Shown: in pieces, positions 35,782 through 46,287 of the stretch
Layout of the letters: the number at the start of each line of letters is the position of its first letter
Numbering within the stretch: position 1 is the stretch's first letter
The notes under the pieces: generated by a model
Seen by the model: only the letters and a program-made list of their open reading frames with translations
Told to the model about the DNA's origin: nothing
Databases searched by the model: none
Assembly (NCBI GenBank): GCA_963693085.1
Contig: OY856413.1
Span: forward strand, 473,249,379 to 473,313,378
Direction of reading: 5' to 3'
DNA length: 64,000 nucleotides
DNA from: Alisma plantago-aquatica
Taxonomy: Eukaryota > Streptophyta > Magnoliopsida > Alismatales > Alismataceae
Made by a program: the position numbers and the translations under genes

Positions 35782-37494
35782 TGATAACACTCTATTTTAC
35801 GTACTTTTTGTATATATTTTACACCACTTTTTAGTATATCTTTTGTTAGCTTTTCACATAATTTTCTATCTTTTTGACTAAATCCTCACTTACATGATTT
35901 TTAGGAACATTCACAACCCAGGTCACAGATTAGGTCTACGACCGTGGTCCGCTTATATCTCAACTGCGATCGCGGTTCCAAAGTTCTCTAGAGATCGTGA
36001 TCATCAGACGACAAGGAGGGATCGTGGCTAGTTTATAGACCGCGGTCATCTCTCAACCACGACCTCAAGGATGGTCGCGATTGGAACATGTGCCTCAAGG
36101 ATAGACCAGTGGTCATAGTGTGGATACAGACCGCGATCAAGAAGGATCGCGATCAACTTGGAAACTACAGTCGTTGATGAGTTCTTGCAAACCGCGACCG
36201 AGTGGAAAGACCTCGAACTCGTCCTCTCAGACGCAATGTACAAAAAAACCTTGATTGTGATCTTGACCAGGCTGCGACTAAGCTCAACCACGGTGAAAGA
36301 TGTATAAAGAGCGGACCGCGACCGCGGTCTCACCCCTCACTTAACCGAGACCGCGACCGCGGTCTAGGTCTAAGCTGGTGGAATGTGCCTATAATTAGCA
36401 CGCCTGCCTATCTTGTCAAATCATCAGATATAGATCGGATCCCGAGGACCACGAAGTGTTGCTATGTTCCAGACTCATCCCAGACCAACCCATCCACCAG
36501 TCTTTGATCTCCAAAGGCAGAAGCTGGGGAGAGAGAAGACTAAAGACTCCTTCTTCGAGAGAAGAAGACCGTCCACGCCATCCACGTGCTAGATCCAGAT
36601 TTAAAGAAATATTGTGTCGTATCACGTCTTTTCTCTCTAGATCTATCATTCCATCCCATTGTACTCCCCTCATCTCTTCATGGTGCTTCATGTATCCATC
36701 TTTTGGTAGTGTCGTTATGTTGTACGTAAGCATGAGCAGCTAAAGACCTTAACTTGGGTTGAGAGTAGCCACTAAGGATCTCCCAACATGTATATTGTCT
36801 CTTTCTGTTGAATATACATATTCTTATCAAGATTATCTCCATGCACTTATTTTAATGCTTCACTTGTATGATTAGTTATCATATTGTGATGTTTGATTGT
36901 TGATATCTCGAAAGAGTAATGTCGCTTTTATAATGTGTCATGGAGTAGTATGAATGCACGAGAGTGTTGGATTGCGAAGGCTGTAAAACCATATTTTGTA
37001 TTGTGGAGTTTATGTGTGGTCATCTCGAGAGAGAGGCCACCCTCAGACTGAGATCTTTCCTCAAGAGAGAGTTGAATAGATGTTTTTGATGGTTGCCTGT
37101 AATCTTGGTAAGATTATGCGAGAGAGAGAGAGAGATAATCTTGCATGTTGGTGAGATGCTTTTGTAGGTGAACCCCAACCCGAGTTTCCTTCCATATACT
37201 TGTTTCGTCTTATTTCTTTTGTTTCTTTTGTTCTTTTGATTGTTCTTATTTCTCTTGAATTGCTTTAGTTTTTGCGCTACTGTTCCTTAGGGAACAACCT
37301 TTTATATACCCTCTTTGTCTGGAGTATACGAGTGTTAGATTCTATGTGCTTAACACTACCAACCTTGTCCCTATGTTTGACCCCGATCGCTACATCAGAC
37401 CCTGTTTATCGTTGCGTGGGCATGTTAGGTTATCTCTTTAAAAGTCTGACTACTCTGAATCCACTCCTTTTGGACGTGCAATTTAGGTCGGTGA
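35782..37494 (+). repeat. 5' LTR of Athila-type element (1713 bp)
   Basis: Begins TGATAACACTC and is collinear with 60897-62589. It carries GACCGCGGTC-type palindromes (35925-36370), a TATA-like CCTATAATTAGCAC near 36388 (the intact version is in the 3' LTR) and a short GA microsatellite near 37120. Confidence 0.9.
35925..36370. repeat. GACCGCGGTC-type palindrome array, 5' LTR
   Basis: Dense CpG-rich motifs such as GACCGCGACCGCGGTC, GATCGCGATC and decayed forms (GACCGTGGTC, GATCGTGATC). They lie upstream of the TATA-like box. The same array is in the 3' LTR (61035-61460) and, notably, in the internal spacer after pol. Confidence 0.85.
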
Positions 37495-37496
37495 AA

Positions 37497-37518
37497 TTTT
37501 TGACGTCATTGTCGGGGA
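37497..37518 (+). promoter_or_regulatory. Athila-type primer-binding site, decayed
   Basis: TTGACGTCATTGTCGGGGAC, two bases after the LTR, resembles the Athila/Tat site TGGCGCCGTTGCCGGGGA. Most differences are C-to-T or G-to-A changes at CpG positions. Confidence 0.7.
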
Positions 37519-37733
37519 CAAGGCAAAATGGCACTGTTAAGAACCCGAGTCTACTTACTATACTCCTGTGCCTCAAGCTTAGCAATAAGCTTGACAGCAT
37601 AGTTACTTTAAGTTTACTAACCTGAGTTTGTGTAGAATGGTTTGTTTTGACCAGTTCAGTTTGCTAACTTAACTGTACGATCAATTCAGGCAGCCAGGAA
37701 GAAGAAACTTGTTCGACTTTACTCCTTTTCACC

Positions 37734-39900
37734 ATGCTGCCTCACGTGGACGTTACTCTCTTAGGAGACGAGTGGAACGTGAGGAATGAACACAACCCAC
37801 CACCACCAGGAACAAATGAAGATAGGGATGGTCGTTACAATGGCGATCATCAATATGAATAAACAGAAGAAGAACATGAAGAGCGACATGAAGATGATCG
37901 TTGTGAGGATGACCGTCACTATGAGGAACATCGCCGTAGGCACAGAAGTAACCATAACAACCATGAGCGCAACCGCAGGGACAGCGATAGCGAGGACAAT
38001 GAGGTAGGGAATACCCTTTGCGAGTTGGCAGCAACAAGGGCCAACGAGTCAAGATGTCTGATCGTTGTACCAAACTTCAAAGCAGCAAATTTTGAGCTAA
38101 ATCCAGCCGTTATATCCATGATCCAAAACAAGCCTTTCCGCAGGAATCCAAGATAGAATCTGTACCACCATCTTGATGCCTTCAAGAACATATGTGATAC
38201 CATTAAGATGAGGGGTGTCCCATAAGAATTGATTTACTGCAAGGGTTTCAACTTCTCCTTGGAAGGTAAGGCTCTCTCTTGGTATCTAAATCTCCTACAC
38301 ATTCTATAGATGGGTGGAGACCCCTTGCGGATGCCTTTGTCACCAAGTTTTATCCTACTGAGAGGACCATATGTAACATGTAGAATATTGCATCTTTTGC
38401 ACAAAAGCCAGGGGAAAACCTGCATGAGGCGTGAGAACGTTATCAAGAATACCTGAGAGACTACCCACACCACAACTATCGTAAGGGGTTCATTGTAACC
38501 ACCTTCTTAAATGGGATGACCCATACGGAGAGGACTTATCTGAATGTTGTTGCAGGCAGTGACTTCTTGGGGGAAAAGCCAAACAGAACTATGAAGATTA
38601 TAGAAAACATGTCTGCACTCCAAGCAGAAGTAGACTATGAAAGGAATGATAGAAGCACGTTGAAAAAGATTGGTTATGAAGGACCATCCATGGAATCCAA
38701 GGCTTTAGAAACTATAACTGCCCAAATCCAGAAAATAGTGACTGACGTCAAACAACTGAAGGATACTGGAGGCAAGGGAAAGAAGCACACCGAGAAGGTG
38801 ATGAAGTGTGTCACTTATGGTGAAGGAGAATGCGAAGTTGATAATTGTATCTACACCAGACTTGAAAAGAGTAAAGACAGTGAAAGTGAAGAGGAGGATA
38901 CGTAGAATGTTTCTTGTACCAATTTCAAGAGGCCAGATCACCCTGGTTTCAGCTATAGGAACAAGGATGCGGCCGAGAATTCACACCAGCTGGAAAATTT
39001 GCAAAAGCCACCACCATGATTTGAGAAGAGGAGCGGACAAGCACCGTATACTCGAACAACCAATTACCAGATGAACAAGAATTACTCATCACAAGGCAGG
39101 AACCAAACTCGTCAAGGAGCAGGACCAAGTCAAGGGCCAAGTCAAGGCCAAGGTCAAGGATAGGGTCCAACAAAAGATAACAGCCAACCCGACTTAGTAT
39201 CTCAACTATTTGATTTTGCCAAGAGACAGGCTACTGTGAACGATCAGCTAGCACAAAGTGCCCTAGCCAAATCTGGTGTCCTGACTACGATGCAAGTCCA
39301 GATGGCAGATATGCAGACGCATCAACGCCAGATAGACCAACAGCTCACGCAGTTGGCTGAGCTAGTAAAGAATCCCTCGGCAAAGATCTTGTTAAACACC
39401 GAGACTAAAAAAATGGCAACCCTCTAATCAGGGAGAACTTCGATCAATTCTGGAATAGGAAACGACAAAGAAAAAGAAAAAGTTGAGGAACCACAACTAG
39501 AGAAGGAAGTTTCTTCTGAAAAGTTTGTTGACAGGGAGAGACCTACTGAAGAAGGTCGTGAGAAAAGTGGAGAAGCTAGGGATCCTGATCCCTTTGAAGA
39601 AATATTTATGAAGAAAAGCATGTATGTACCAAGAATCTCATTTCCTTACAAGCTTATCAAGGCCCACCTGAAGAAAAGATATGAAAAGTTCATGGAGGAA
39701 GTAAAGAAACTGCATATAGATGTCCCATTTCTGGATGTTTTGGAGATGCTGACATACGCTAAGTTTTTCAAGGACCTTATCACAAAGAGAAGGAGAGGAA
39801 ATCAAGTCGAAATGGTACACCTGGAAAACATGTCTAGTGTGTTCGTTTAGGTTGAACTACCTACCAAGAAGAAAGACCCAGGGGCATTTAACATCCCCTT
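37734..39900 (+). pseudogene. gag: Athila-type gag, multiply broken
   Basis: The frame from the ATG at 37734 gives a charged, Asp/Glu/His/Arg-rich N-terminus, then the capsid core (ELNPAVISMIQNKPFRRNPR, HLDAFKNICDTIKMRGVP, FNFSLEGKALSWYLNLL). In-frame stops lie at 37860, 38154, 38223 and 38307. A frameshift near 38305-38312 passes coding to another frame (KPGENLHEA, ERYQEYLRDYPHHNYRKGF, TYLNVVAGSDFLGEKPN). That frame runs with stops to 39850 and ends in the block preceding protease (HIDVPFLDVLEMLTYAKFFK). The protein would form the particle shell. Confidence 0.85.
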
Positions 39901-40640
39901 TTTATGTTGGAGACAATGTCGAAAGGATGGTACTGGCAGATTTGGGAGCCAACATAAGTCGGATGCCCCTAAGCCTTGCACAGAGACTAGGATTGACCGA
40001 TATGGTCAAGGCAAATATGCGGATAGAGCTAGCTGATCACACTTTCAAGAGACCAGTGGGTATAGTGGAAGATGTTCCAATCAGTGTGGGAGGGTTCTTC
40101 ATACCCTGTGGTATTGCTGTAATAGATACTATGGAGGACCCTAAGTGTCTGATAATCTTTGGACGACCTTTTCTAACCACTGGAAGAGCCCTGATAGATG
40201 TCGCAGAAGGCGTGATAACCCTCTGGGTCGGGAGTGACCACATTGACTTCAAGGTAAAGGATGTTATGAAAGGGTCGTCTCTCTCTGAGTCAGTCCACTT
40301 CATGGATAGCTACAACCAATATTGTGAAGAGATTCAGGAAGAGAAGGCCATCATCAACCCTCACATGAGAGTTCCGAATAACCCGAATACTTTGATGAAA
40401 GACCCCGAAGTGGTCAAAATTCTAGATTACCTTAACCAAGGTGAAGAGAGTCTTATTGATGAAGAAGAGGTAATAGAAACGGTAAAGTACACTTTCTTGA
40501 AACCGTCAAACGAAGAGTCAGAAATTCCAAAGCCAAAGCCAGAACTAAAGCCATTGCCAAAAGGGCTGAAGTACGAGTTCCTAGATGATGAAGGGAGGAA
40601 CCCGGTCATTATCAATGCTAACCTCACCAAAGAACAATAG
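39837..40640 (+). pseudogene. pol: Aspartic protease domain (Athila pol)
   Basis: The 267-codon frame carries the retropepsin active site ADLGANISRMPLSLAQRLGL (Asp35) and the flap/second-loop features PKCLIIFGRPFLTTGRALID, the usual Athila form. Its first 20 or so codons are out of the true frame: gag coding shifts into this frame near 39900, so the protein does not start at 39837. The frame ends at an amber codon (40638-40640) in the linker to RT. The protease would cleave the Gag-Pol polyprotein. Confidence 0.85.
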
Positions 40641-41652
40641 GAAAGACTGCTAAAAGAATTGAAGGAGCATATTGAATATTCCGTAGAGGACATCAAGGGA
40701 CTAAACCTGGCCATGTGCATGCACCGAATTAACCTAAAAGAATCGGTGAGGCCTTTGGTACAACCCCAAAGGAAATTGAACCAAATGCTGAAGAAAGCTG
40801 TCAAGAAGGAGATATTAAAACTACGTGATACGGGAATCATATACCCAATAAGCGATAGCAACTGGGTGAGCCTCATTCATGTAGTACCAAAGAAGGGTGG
40901 AATGCCTATGGTGAAGGGAAATAATGGCGATGAAGTCGCCACGAGAACGGTCACAGGATGGCGAATGTGCATTGACTAGAGAAAGCTGAATTCGGCAACA
41001 AAAAAAGACCACTTCCCCTTACCATTTATTGATCAAGTCCTAGAAAGACTTGCCCACCATGATTACTTCTTCTTTTTAAATGGATATTTTGGGTTTTATC
41101 AAGTCCCAATTCACCCCGACAATCAGGAAAAGACGACGTTCACATGCATCTATGGAACTTACGCCTTCAGACGGATGCCTTTCGGCCTATGCAATGCACC
41201 AGCAACATTCCAGTGTTGCATGATTTCCATGTTCTTGGACTTTTCTAGAAGACATAGTCGAAGTATTTATGGATGACTTCTCGGTTTATGGAACCAACTT
41301 TGACACCTGCCTGAAAAAATTATCTTTATTTCTAAAAAGATGCCAAGAGAAACATCTTATCCTAAACTGGGAAAAATGCCACTTTATGGTTTAAAGTGGC
41401 ATTGTCCTAGGACACAAGATCTCCAAGAAAGGTATTGAGGTGGATCTTAGCAAGATCGAATCCATCTCCAAACTTCCGCCACCAAAGTCCATGATAAGAG
41501 TAAGGAGTTTCCTGGGCCATGTTGGGTATTACAGAAGATTCATCAAAGACTTCTCAAAAATATAAAAGTCGCTTTCAAATTTGTTGATTAAAGACGCATT
41601 GTTTGAGTTTGATGATAAGTGTTTAAAAACTTTTGAGATCCTAAAATAGGCC
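40641..41652 (+). pseudogene. pol: Reverse transcriptase domain (Athila pol)
   Basis: Fingers/palm motifs are clear: PISDSNWVSLIHVVPKKGG, GWRMCID (then an amber stop at 40977-40979 where Tyr is usual), RKLNSATKKDHFPLPFIDQ, EKTTFTCIYGTYAFRRMPFG, LCNAPATFQ and the catalytic FMDDF (about 41266-41280). A frameshift near 41240-41255 and further stops at 41392, 41563 and 41647 destroy the frame. LNWEKCHFMV, GIVLGHKISKKGIEVD and [20 protein letters not shown] complete the thumb/connection. It is inactive as read. Confidence 0.88.
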
Positions 41653-42057
41653 TTGACCTATGCACCAATTCTGCAGGCTCCAGACTGGGAGCTACCGTTT
41701 GAAACAATGTGCAACGCAAGTGACTATGTTGTAGGTGCAGTCCTAGGACAGAAGAAAGACCGAAAGCACCATGTCATATGTTACACCAGCCACACGTTAG
41801 ACGAGGCCCAAGTGAATTACACCACCACGGAAAAAGAGATGTTGGCAATTGTCTTTGTGTTTGACAAATTCGAATCATATCTTATAGGGGCCAAGGTAAA
41901 AGTCTATATTAACCATGACGCCATACGCTATCTAATGTAAAAGAAGGACACCAAGCCAAGATTGCTAAGGTGGGCCCTGATGCTGTAAGAATTTGACCAT
42001 GAGATCATTGACAAGAAAGGAAAAGAAAATGTGGTCGCAAACCACCTGTCTAGAATA
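41653..42057 (+). pseudogene. pol: RNase H domain (Athila pol)
   Basis: PDWELPFETMCNASDYVVGA holds the first catalytic position, here Asn where Asp is usual. TTTEKEMLAIVFVFDKFESY holds the Glu. VYINHDAIRYLM again has Asn where the family has Asp. A stop follows at 41938-41940, then KKDTKPRLLRW, LQEFDHEI and NVVANHLSRI (Asn for Asp in DHLSR). Three Asp-to-Asn changes fit G-to-A decay. Same frame as integrase. Confidence 0.85.
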
Positions 42058-43488
42058 GTTTGTGAGGAAGAAAATTGGTTGCCCGTAAATGACAACTATG
42101 TTGATGAAGCCTTATTAATGGCTCAGTCTGATGAGCTAAGTCTGACGTGGTTTGTAGATATTTGTAACTATCTGGCTTGTGGCCAGCTGCCGCCAGACAT
42201 AACATATAACCAGAAAAAGAAGCTCTTTTCTGATGTTAAAAACTATTACTGGGACGACCCACTGCTATTTAAGAGATATTTTGATAGTTTGTATAGAAGA
42301 TGTATACCAGAGGAGGAAGTCCCACTGATCTTGAGAGAATGTCACTCTTCACTATATGGATGGCATCATAGTGGGGAAAGAACAGCTACAAAAGTGCTTC
42401 AGTCATGGTTTTACCGGTCCTCCATGTTCAAAGATGTCACGTCTTTTGTAAAGTCTTGCAAGGAATGCCAACTTACCGGTAATATTAGTAAAAGGAGCGA
42501 GATGCCAATGGTCGAATGGGTAGAAGTAGAAATCGTTGATGTTTGGGGGATAGACTACATGGGTCCTTTCCTGTCGTTAAGGAGTTATCAGTATATTTTA
42601 GTGGTTGTTGACTACGTGTTGAAATGGGTAGAGGTTGTAGCGACCCAAAACTGTCATTCTAAATATGTGATTAAGCTATTCGATAAAACCATTATTCCGC
42701 ACTTCGGAGTGCCTCACACTGTGGTAAGTGATGGGGGATCACATTTTGGAGAAAAGTAGTTTGAGGCGCTATTAAAGAAGTACGGGGTAAAGCACAAAGT
42801 TGCTACTCCCTATCACCCTCAAACCTCTTAACAAGTAGAGGTATCTAATAGGTAGATTAAGTAAATTCTAGAAAAGACGGTTAGCCGCACTCGAAAGGAC
42901 TGGTCCATGAAGCTTGACGATGCTCTCTAGGCCTATAGGATAGCTTATAAGACACCCATAGGCACAACGACATACAGAATAATCTATGGCAAGTCCTGCC
43001 ATTTACCTTTGGAGCTCAAATATAAGGCCCTTTGGGCGATCAAGTTTCTGAATATGGACCTAGAGAAGGCAGGACAGAAAACATTTCTACAACTACGGGA
43101 GGTCGAGAATTTGATATTACATGCCTATGAAAATGTGAGGATCTACAAATAAAGGACTAAGGTGTGGCATGACACCCACCTAAAGAACAAGGATATTCAT
43201 GAAGGAGACAAAGTCTTTCTCTTCAATTCTAGCATTAGGCTCTTCCCTGGAAAGCTTAGAACAAGATGGTCAGGCTCTTTCTCTGTGGTGAAGATCTACC
43301 CATCAGGAATCATGGAAATCAAAGGAGAGAAAATTGGAATTTTCAAGGTCAATGGCCACAGGGTAAAAAGATTTTATGAAAATGAGGCCTTTGTGAGAAG
43401 ATCCGAGATCAATTTGGAGGAACTGGAACAGTCAAATGAGGAAAGGAATCAAGAGTTGCCACATCCAACTACAGGACTCAAGGAGTGA
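42058..43488 (+). pseudogene. pol: Integrase domain (Athila pol)
   Basis: The HHCC finger (HSSLYGWHHSGERT ... CKECQ), the first core Asp (WGIDYMGPF) and the second (VVSDGGSHFG) lie in a 242-codon frame ending at an amber codon (42757-42759). The continuing frame has ATPYHPQTS, a stop near 42829, and the third acidic residue in QVEVSNR, with more stops. The C-terminal part is open at 43162-43488 (GDKVFLFNSSIRLFPGKLRT, WSGSFSVVKIYPSG, FKVNGHRVKRFYE) and ends naturally at 43486-43488. No chromodomain, as expected for Athila. Confidence 0.88.
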
Positions 43489-43520
43489 AGATTTATGAAG
43501 TCTAGCTAAGAGACTTTAAA

Positions 43521-43548
43521 GCAAGCACTTCTTGGGAGGCAACCCAAG
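43521..43548 (+). promoter_or_regulatory. Post-pol hairpin motif CTTGGGAGGCAACCCAAG
   Basis: A six-base-pair stem CTTGGG/CCCAAG closes an AGGCAA loop, about 40 bases after the integrase stop. From memory, GCGCTTCTTGGGAGGCAACC-type sequence recurs after pol in plant Athila-lineage elements. Its role is unknown to me. Confidence 0.6.
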
Positions 43549-43689
43549 TTTTTACCCTTTTTCTTAGGCTTTGTTTTCTCTTCCTTTTTTGTTTTGATTA
43601 GTTTTCACCTCTTTTAAGTGATGTACATATCCATCTTCTTTTGAGTATTTGATGATTTACCTAAGGAAACGACCTTTGTTTTGATTTGA

Positions 43690-43949
43690 CAACGGTCGGG
43701 ACCACGATCGCGGTATAACCTTGCACAGCGCAAGACCGCGACCTACGGTACCCACGACCAGTCACCTCGACCGCGACCCGAGGTCGTCTTTGCAATAGCA
43801 TAGAACTGTGATCGTGGTTGTGTTTCTCTGTACACTGCGGTTGCAGTTGTGCTTCTCAATACACCGCGACCGCGGTCCTTCCTTATGATCATCACAATCG
43901 CGGTCTTTCTCCTGTGATTATTTGGTCATGGTTACTCTAGTATATATAT
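43690..43949 (+). promoter_or_regulatory. Candidate internal promoter: GACCGCGGTC array plus TATA box
   Basis: A palindrome array of the same type as in the LTR (GACCGCGACC, ACACCGCGACCGCGGTCC, GATCGCGGT) is followed at 43941-43949 by TATATATAT and then a pyrimidine-rich leader. The LTR has the same order: array, TATA box, leader. I infer a second promoter for ORF2. A further array lies at 44395-44670 inside the predicted intron. Confidence 0.45.
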
Positions 43950-44108
43950 CCTTAAACCCTCACCTCTCATACTCTTTTTGCTCCCAGTTCCCCTGAGTCT
44001 AAGATAAACCCTACTCTTTGATATGACCGTGATCGAAGAACTGTCGGCGCAGCGAAGTCGATTGTCGCACCCACCGTGTTCGATTCCGCCATCGCAACCA
44101 TCATTAAG

Positions 44109-44807
44109 GTAACTGAAAAACCCTTTTTGCACTTCTAATCATCAAATCACTTTGTTGCCTCTGATTTAATCCCTTGCCTAAATCGATTCTTTTTGTTTTA
44201 TCTCTCGATGGTTGTAAGGTGAACCGTCGATGGTTGCCTAGGTTTCCTTGTTACGTTACCCTAACTGCCTTATGGTGGCGTTTGAAATTAACAAATAAAA
44301 ACCCTAAAAACATTAATAATGGGACAACTACCGCCGGTGAAAGAATAGATTAAAAGGTAGAGAGAGGAATCAAAATAGTTTGAAGAAGAAAGACCACGGC
44401 TCGCGGTCATCACCTCTACAACTGTGACCATGGTGTGCTTGTAAACCCTAACACCGGCCACGGTGTTTACTCCAGCTACAAGTTCCACCACAGGTCGCAG
44501 TGTAGAAGAATGCTACTCGAGGTCGCGGTCCCCTGAACCGTGACCTGGCCAAAGTAAGGAAGAAGACTGCGACCGCAGTCCCTACTCAGTAAACCGCCAC
44601 TGCAACCTCCTCCAGGGACCGCGACCGTGGTGTCCTCTGAAGTTACTTACAAAATCGTGAATCGCGGTCTCTATGCACACTCTTGAATTTGATAATTAAT
44701 AATTTACTGAACACCTATCATGTGTAAGAAATACCTTACCCAGATAATTCCAATAATGGTAATTTTTGTTAAATTCAACAAGAAACCAATTCATTGAAAA
44801 TTTGCAG
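44109..44807 (+). other. Predicted leader intron before ORF2
   Basis: AAG|GTAACT at 44108/44109 and TTTGCAG|AATG at 44807/44808 make a good plant donor and acceptor about 700 bp apart. The first ATG after the acceptor (44809-44811) starts ORF2. The intervening DNA is non-coding, with more GACCGCGGTC-type motifs (44395-44670). Prediction only. Confidence 0.4.
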
Positions 44808-44808
44808 A

Positions 44809-46287
44809 ATGTCTTCTCCAACAACAGTGATCCCCTGTACGAGATGGCTACTTCCCTGAAGGAGGTAGAGAAGATATTAAAGGACCTAATAGAAAAACTA
44901 AAGAGGAATATGTCTCTACCAGTGACCGAACGTGTGGAGATATAGCTGAGGTTGGAACAATATCAAAGGATATAGGGGGGAGCTACCACGGGAAGACTCC
45001 CCACAAGAAATAGAACAGATAGGACATATTGAGACCTATGAGTACCAACCAAGAGAGTCAGAGAGTTGAGTACAAGTCAAGAAAAGAAAAGCTACACCCA
45101 AAGAAACCAAGGGCAGTAAGAAGGTGAAGCCAGTGGCTGACGAGAAACCAATTAAGGAGGAGGCAAGAAAGTATAAGGAGGTCGTGGGGGAGACATCTGC
45201 ACAATCTAGAGAACCCCCATTCGTGCCCAAGAACGTCGTGCACCAGTCTAACTATGACTGGATGTACCAAAATAAGGAGTTTTGTCCTAGCCATTACCTG
45301 GACGTAGAAGATTTCAAAAAGATGGGGATCTACGACATGACTGTGAAATTCTTGAAAGGTGCAAACTTACGCACTTTATACACACCAGAGGTAATATCCT
45401 ACAAGAAGCTGACTACAGAATTCCTGTCTTCACTAAAGAAGGTCGCTACCAATAGTAAAACAAGAAGGGCAGGAGGAGGAGACCATAAACTACATGTGAG
45501 GCTAGGAGGCGAGTCTCACATAAATACGGAAGCAATGCTGAAAAAAATATATACTGAGACATAGGAACAAGCCAAAGTCTGCTTTGCCGCCCCGAGTGAA
45601 AAAGAGGTGGTAACCTATGAGAGCAACCAGATGTGGGAAGAGTTGACTGATGACAAGGAACACAATTCAAAGAACTCTAAGGCCTCACTAATCACATCGT
45701 GCTTTATCCGCACAATGCAGAATATCACCGCCTACACAATTTACACAAGGTCAGAAATGGGAACAGTTAGCAAAGGAGATATGTTCCTCATCTGGTCAAT
45801 GATCAACAGAAAGTTAGTTAATATTGGGAAGATACTAATCGAGCATATATCTACAGTAGTAGGCGGGGACGCAAAGAGAAACTCTGCATATTTCATGGGA
45901 GGCCTGATAACATGAATTACCGAATACCTAATGGACGAAGGAAAGGTCTAGAAGTATAAAGAAATGGAGGGACAACAAAGAATAGACATAAAGTCCCTAG
46001 TCAGCACAGGTATTCTGGCACAGAAGGGGGAGAAGTTGTACTTCAAGCAAAGTGGGTCCAAAAGACTACTTCCCCTTCCAGAAATGGTGTTCTATGACGC
46101 CCATAAGCTGCGGCCAACCCATGATGACATCGAAAAGATTTTCTCCAGGGCACTGCTAGCCGGTGCAAATACAGACCTAGTGATCACAAGTGGAGGAAGT
46201 AGTGCCCCAGCTGAGTTAGAAAAGAAGAAGAGCACAGAGTCACGAAAGAAATTGGTAGTAGAGAAAAAGAGGACAGAAAAAACAACT
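44809..46287 (+). pseudogene. ORF2 of Athila-type element, part 1: ATHILA-like N-terminal domain
   Basis: Post-pol ORF of the Athila lineage, often called env-like although no membrane segment is visible here. After a frame-shifted start (44809-45030) one frame runs from about 45031 to 46287 with stops at 45070, 45562, 45913 and 45949. Recognisable blocks are PSHYLDVEDFKKMGIYDMTV, VISYKKLTTEFLSSLKK, HKLHVRLGGESHINTEAM, DMFLIWSMINRKLVNIGKI and SAYFMGGLIT. They resemble the plant ATHILA ORF-1 family (PF03078 type). A Lys/Glu/Ser/Thr-rich linker follows, cut at 46287 by the LARD. The frame resumes at 56327. Confidence 0.65.
46283..46287. repeat. Candidate target duplication CAACT (LARD), left copy
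   Basis: CAACT here and at 56322-56326. The right copy overlaps the terminal CA of the LARD LTR, so a 2-bp loss or a non-canonical end must be assumed. With one copy removed, ORF2 reads through in the same frame, which supports this pairing. Confidence 0.6.

Noticed and set aside
35925..36370. Regular GACCGCGGTC motifs considered as a CRISPR-like or satellite array
   Set aside because: Spacing is irregular, there are no unique spacers of constant length, and the motifs are part of an LTR in a plant genome.
37786..38007. Met/Thr-rich plus-strand frame in the gag region
   Set aside because: It is out of frame with the recognisable gag capsid core, which uses the frame from the ATG at 37734.
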